Assembly (NCBI GenBank): GCA_902470815.1
Contig: CABRHS010000011.1
Coordinates: 1-63,365, forward strand
Direction: 5' to 3'
DNA from: an uncultured Collinsella sp.
GTDB taxonomy: Bacteria; Actinomycetota; Coriobacteriia; Coriobacteriales; Coriobacteriaceae
Length of the DNA: 63,365 nt
This document shows positions 61,221-63,365 of this stretch, in pieces. Position 1 is the first letter of the stretch, and every line of letters starts with the position of its first letter. The position numbers and the translations under genes are program-made. The notes under the pieces were generated by a model, which saw nothing but the letters and a program-made list of their open reading frames with translations, was not told the DNA's origin and did not search any database.

Positions 61221-62696
61221 TTACAAAAGGCCCGCCATATACTCGCCGAGCTCCTCGGTCCAGTCGCGGGGCTCGAAGCCCGCGGCGGCGATCTTGGAGA
61301 GGTCGAGGTCCGAGCGCCCCGGGCGCGGGGCGATGGGCCCCTCGGCGGCGGCGTAGTAGTCGGCCGTCGAGACGGGCTCCACGGCGGCGCCGTTGCCGTT
61401 GGCGATGTCGAACACGCGCTCGGCGATGGCAGCCCAGGACTCCACCGGGCCGGAGCCGGTGAGGTTGTAGACGCCGTACTCGCAGGGCGAGCTGGGCTCC
61501 ACGTCGCCGTCGCGGTAGCCGAGCAGGTGCAGGATCCCCTCCGCCATCTGGTCGGTGAAGGTGAGGCGGCCGAGCTGGTCGTCGACGACGGTCACGCGAT
61601 CGAGGGCGTCGGACGCGTCGGCGACGCGGTCGGAGAGCGCCCTCATCGTCTTGACGAAGTTGCGGCCGTCGCCGATGACCCAGCTGGAGCGCACGACGTA
61701 GTGCCTGGGGCAGCCGGCCACGGCCAGGTCGCCGGCGGCCTTGGACTGGCCGTAGACGGACAGCGGGCTCAGCGGCTCGTCCTCGGTGTGGTTGCCGACG
61801 GTGCCGTCGAAGACGTAGTCCGACGAGACGTGCACCAGCGCGATCCCGTGCTCGGCGCACGTGCGGGCCATGAGGGCGGGGCCGGTCGCGTTGGCCGCCC
61901 AGCACGTCTTGCGGCCCTCCGGCGTCTCCGCGGCGTCCACCGCGGTGTAGGCGCCGCAGTTGATCACGGCGCCGTAGAGGGACCAGTCGTACTTGGCGTA
62001 GTCCTCCGGCTTGGAAAGGTCGAACTCGTCGATGTCGCAGTAGTCGAAGCCGGGCAGGCCGCGGGCCTCGGCGGCGGCGCGCACCGCCCGGCCGAGCTGG
62101 CCGTTGCAGCCCGTCACCAGCGTGCGCCTGGGCGCCATGGGCAGGGCGTCGGCGAGCATGGGGTGGCGCCTGTCTGCCTCGGAGAGCTCGCACTCGGACA
62201 GCGGGATGGGCCACTCGATGCCGAGCTCGGGGTCGGCGAGGTTCACGAAGGTGTAGGTGGACTTCAGCTCCGCCGACCAGTGGGCGTTCACCAGGTAGGT
62301 GTAGGCGGTGCCGTCCTCGAGGGCCTGGTAGGAGTTGCCCACGCCGCGGGGCACGTAGATGGCCCGCGACGGGTCGAGCTCGCAGGTGTAGACCTGGCCG
62401 AACGAGGCGCCGGGGCGCAGGTCGACCCACGCGCCGAACACGCGGCCGCAGGCAACGGAGATGAACTTGTCCCACGGCTCGGCGTGGATGCCGCGGGTCA
62501 CGCCCGCCTCGTCGTTGAAGGAGATGTTGTTCTGGACCGGGCCCATGTCGGGCAGGCCCAGCGCGCGCATCTTCTCGCGCTGCCAGTTCTCCTTGAACCA
62601 GCCGCGGGAGTCGCCGTGCACGGGCAGGTCGAACACGAGCATCCCGGGGATGTTCGTGCTCGCGGCGGTCAGTTCCTTCTCGAATTCGAGCGCCAT
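61221..62696 (-). CDS. Fused dTDP-4-dehydrorhamnose 3,5-epimerase and reductase
   Basis: A 491-residue fusion of RfbC and RfbD, the last two steps of dTDP-L-rhamnose synthesis. ATG 62696 (MALEFEKELTAAS) follows GAAAGGCGTCCC. The N-terminal ~190 residues are a cupin epimerase (HGDSRGWFKENWQ, VTRGIHAEPWDKF with the catalytic His, YVPRGVGNSYQ). From about 195 a Rossmann reductase follows (LVTGCNGQLGRAV, INCGAYTAVDAAE, VSSDYVFDG, YGQSKAAGD with the YxxxK pair). Such fusions occur in some Actinobacteria. A GC content shift upward sets it apart from its downstream neighbours. Confidence 0.92.
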   Translation of the reverse strand: MALEFEKELTAASTNIPGMLVFDLPVHGDSRGWFKENWQREKMRALGLPDMGPVQNNISFNDEAGVTRGIHAEPWDKFISVACGRVFGAWVDLRPGASFGQVYTCELDPSRAIYVPRGVGNSYQALEDGTAYTYLVNAHWSAELKSTYTFVNLADPELGIEWPIPLSECELSEADRRHPMLADALPMAPRRTLVTGCNGQLGRAVRAAAEARGLPGFDYCDIDEFDLSKPEDYAKYDWSLYGAVINCGAYTAVDAAETPEGRKTCWAANATGPALMARTCAEHGIALVHVSSDYVFDGTVGNHTEDEPLSPLSVYGQSKAAGDLAVAGCPRHYVVRSSWVIGDGRNFVKTMRALSDRVADASDALDRVTVVDDQLGRLTFTDQMAEGILHLLGYRDGDVEPSSPCEYGVYNLTGSGPVESWAAIAERVFDIANGNGAAVEPVSTADYYAAAEGPIAPRPGRSDLDLSKIAAAGFEPRDWTEELGEYMAGLL

Positions 62697-62770
62697 GGGA
62701 CGCCTTTCTCGTCGTCGGGGCGCGCGGCCGCCTCGGGGCGCGCGCGTGCGTGTCGGGGCTGGGGCGGGGG

Positions 62771-63365
62771 CTACTGGCCCTGCGCCCTGTACTTGGCCTC
62801 GGTGGCCTCCTTGGCCGGGCGCCACCAGGCCTCGTTGTCGCGGTACCAGCGAATCGTCTCCGCGAGGCCGGCGGCGAAGTCGGTATGGGTGGGCTCCCAG
62901 CCGAGCTCGCGGCGGAGCTTGGTCGCGTCGATCGCGTAGCGGCGGTCGTGGCCGGGGCGGTCGCGCACCCAGTCGAAGTCGTCCTCGGGGCGGCCGAAGG
63001 CCTTCAGGATCTCGCGCAGCACTGTGATGTTGTCCAGCTCGCCGTCGGCGCCGATCAGGTAGGTCTCCCCTATCCGGCCGCGGGTCAGGATGGTCCAGAC
63101 GGCGGAACTGTGGTCCTCGGTGTGGATCCAGTCGCGGACGTTGCGCCCGTCGCCGTAGAGCTTGGGGCGCACCCCGTCGATGAGGTTGGTGACCTGCCTG
63201 GGGATGAACTTCTCCACGTGCTGGTAGGGGCCGTAGTTGTTGGAGCAGTTGGAGATGGTGGCCGCGAGTCCGAAGGTGCGGGCCCAGGCGCGCACCAGCA
63301 GGTCGGAGGCCGCCTTGGTGGAGCTGTACGGGGAGCTCGGGCGGTAGGGCGTCTCCTCGGTGAAG
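62771..63365 (-). CDS. rfbB: dTDP-glucose 4,6-dehydratase, partial at window edge
   Basis: The C-terminal ~198 residues of an extended short-chain dehydrogenase. It includes SPYSSTKAASDLLV (YxxxK catalytic pair) right at the window edge, then NCSNNYGPYQHVEKFIPR, KLYGDGRNVRDWIHTEDH, and GHDRRYAIDATKLRRELGW, which are typical of RmlB. The N-terminal NAD-binding part lies beyond 63365. First of the rhamnose genes in this cluster, 75 bp before the fused RfbC-RfbD gene. Confidence 0.93.
   Translation of the reverse strand, partial: FTEETPYRPSSPYSSTKAASDLLVRAWARTFGLAATISNCSNNYGPYQHVEKFIPRQVTNLIDGVRPKLYGDGRNVRDWIHTEDHSSAVWTILTRGRIGETYLIGADGELDNITVLREILKAFGRPEDDFDWVRDRPGHDRRYAIDATKLRRELGWEPTHTDFAAGLAETIRWYRDNEAWWRPAKEATEAKYRAQGQ

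Overview
The window is high-GC chromosomal DNA that fits a gut actinobacterium of class Coriobacteriia, most like Collinsella. I base this on general gene content and style (glgB-glgP-glgC-glgD-glgA glycogen cluster, IS1249-like transposase, rhamnose/rhamnan wall-polysaccharide genes, many GAAAGG-type ribosome sites), not on a database match. Coding density is high, and most long antisense open frames are shadows of real genes.

Layout. 1-0.9 kb: thiamine pyrophosphokinase on the minus strand. 1.2-14.6 kb (plus): glycogen synthesis and breakdown genes glgB, glgP, glgC, glgD and glgA, closed by a terminator, then a fused GH13 amylase/GH77 4-alpha-glucanotransferase and an FmdB-type zinc ribbon protein. 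14.8-21.6 kb (minus): housekeeping run metK-priA-def-fmt-rsmB. 21.8-25.1 kb (plus): gltX and sdaA. 25.1-26.7 kb (minus): a membrane-anchored L,D-transpeptidase. 26.9-36.2 kb (plus): a two-component system followed by two ABC export modules (ATPase plus 1055-residue FtsX permease, then a MacA/MacB or YknXYZ-like trio). These are probably a cell-envelope stress or antimicrobial-peptide response unit.

36.2-41.0 kb is accessory DNA. It holds two tandem perfect palindromes, an IS1249-like element with 24-bp ends, a gene cut by that element, a three-gene operon that looks like a toxin-antitoxin-chaperone (TAC) system (HigB/RelE-like toxin, Xre/HigA-like antitoxin, SecB-like chaperone), and a large serine recombinase broken by one frameshift. 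The recombinase frame runs into the terminator and antisense strand of a tRNA-Glu gene. The TAC operon is the most interesting item in the window. Two identical tRNA-Glu(CUC) genes and a tRNA-Gln(CUG), with a shared promoter and terminator, mark the right edge.

41.4-46.6 kb (minus): a five-domain ABC importer of the peptide/nickel class with His-rich segments. 46.8-51.6 kb (minus): cca, fruK, ptsI and ptsH, with palindromes upstream of fruK, then tRNA-Arg(UCU). 51.9-63.4 kb (minus): a cell-surface polysaccharide cluster running from a truncated rfbB at the window edge through a fused RfbC-RfbD, the Wzm/Wzt exporter, a 1360-residue protein with four GT-A modules, an RgpF-like protein and a GT2 glycosyltransferase. 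Together these would make dTDP-L-rhamnose, assemble a rhamnose-containing glycan and export it.
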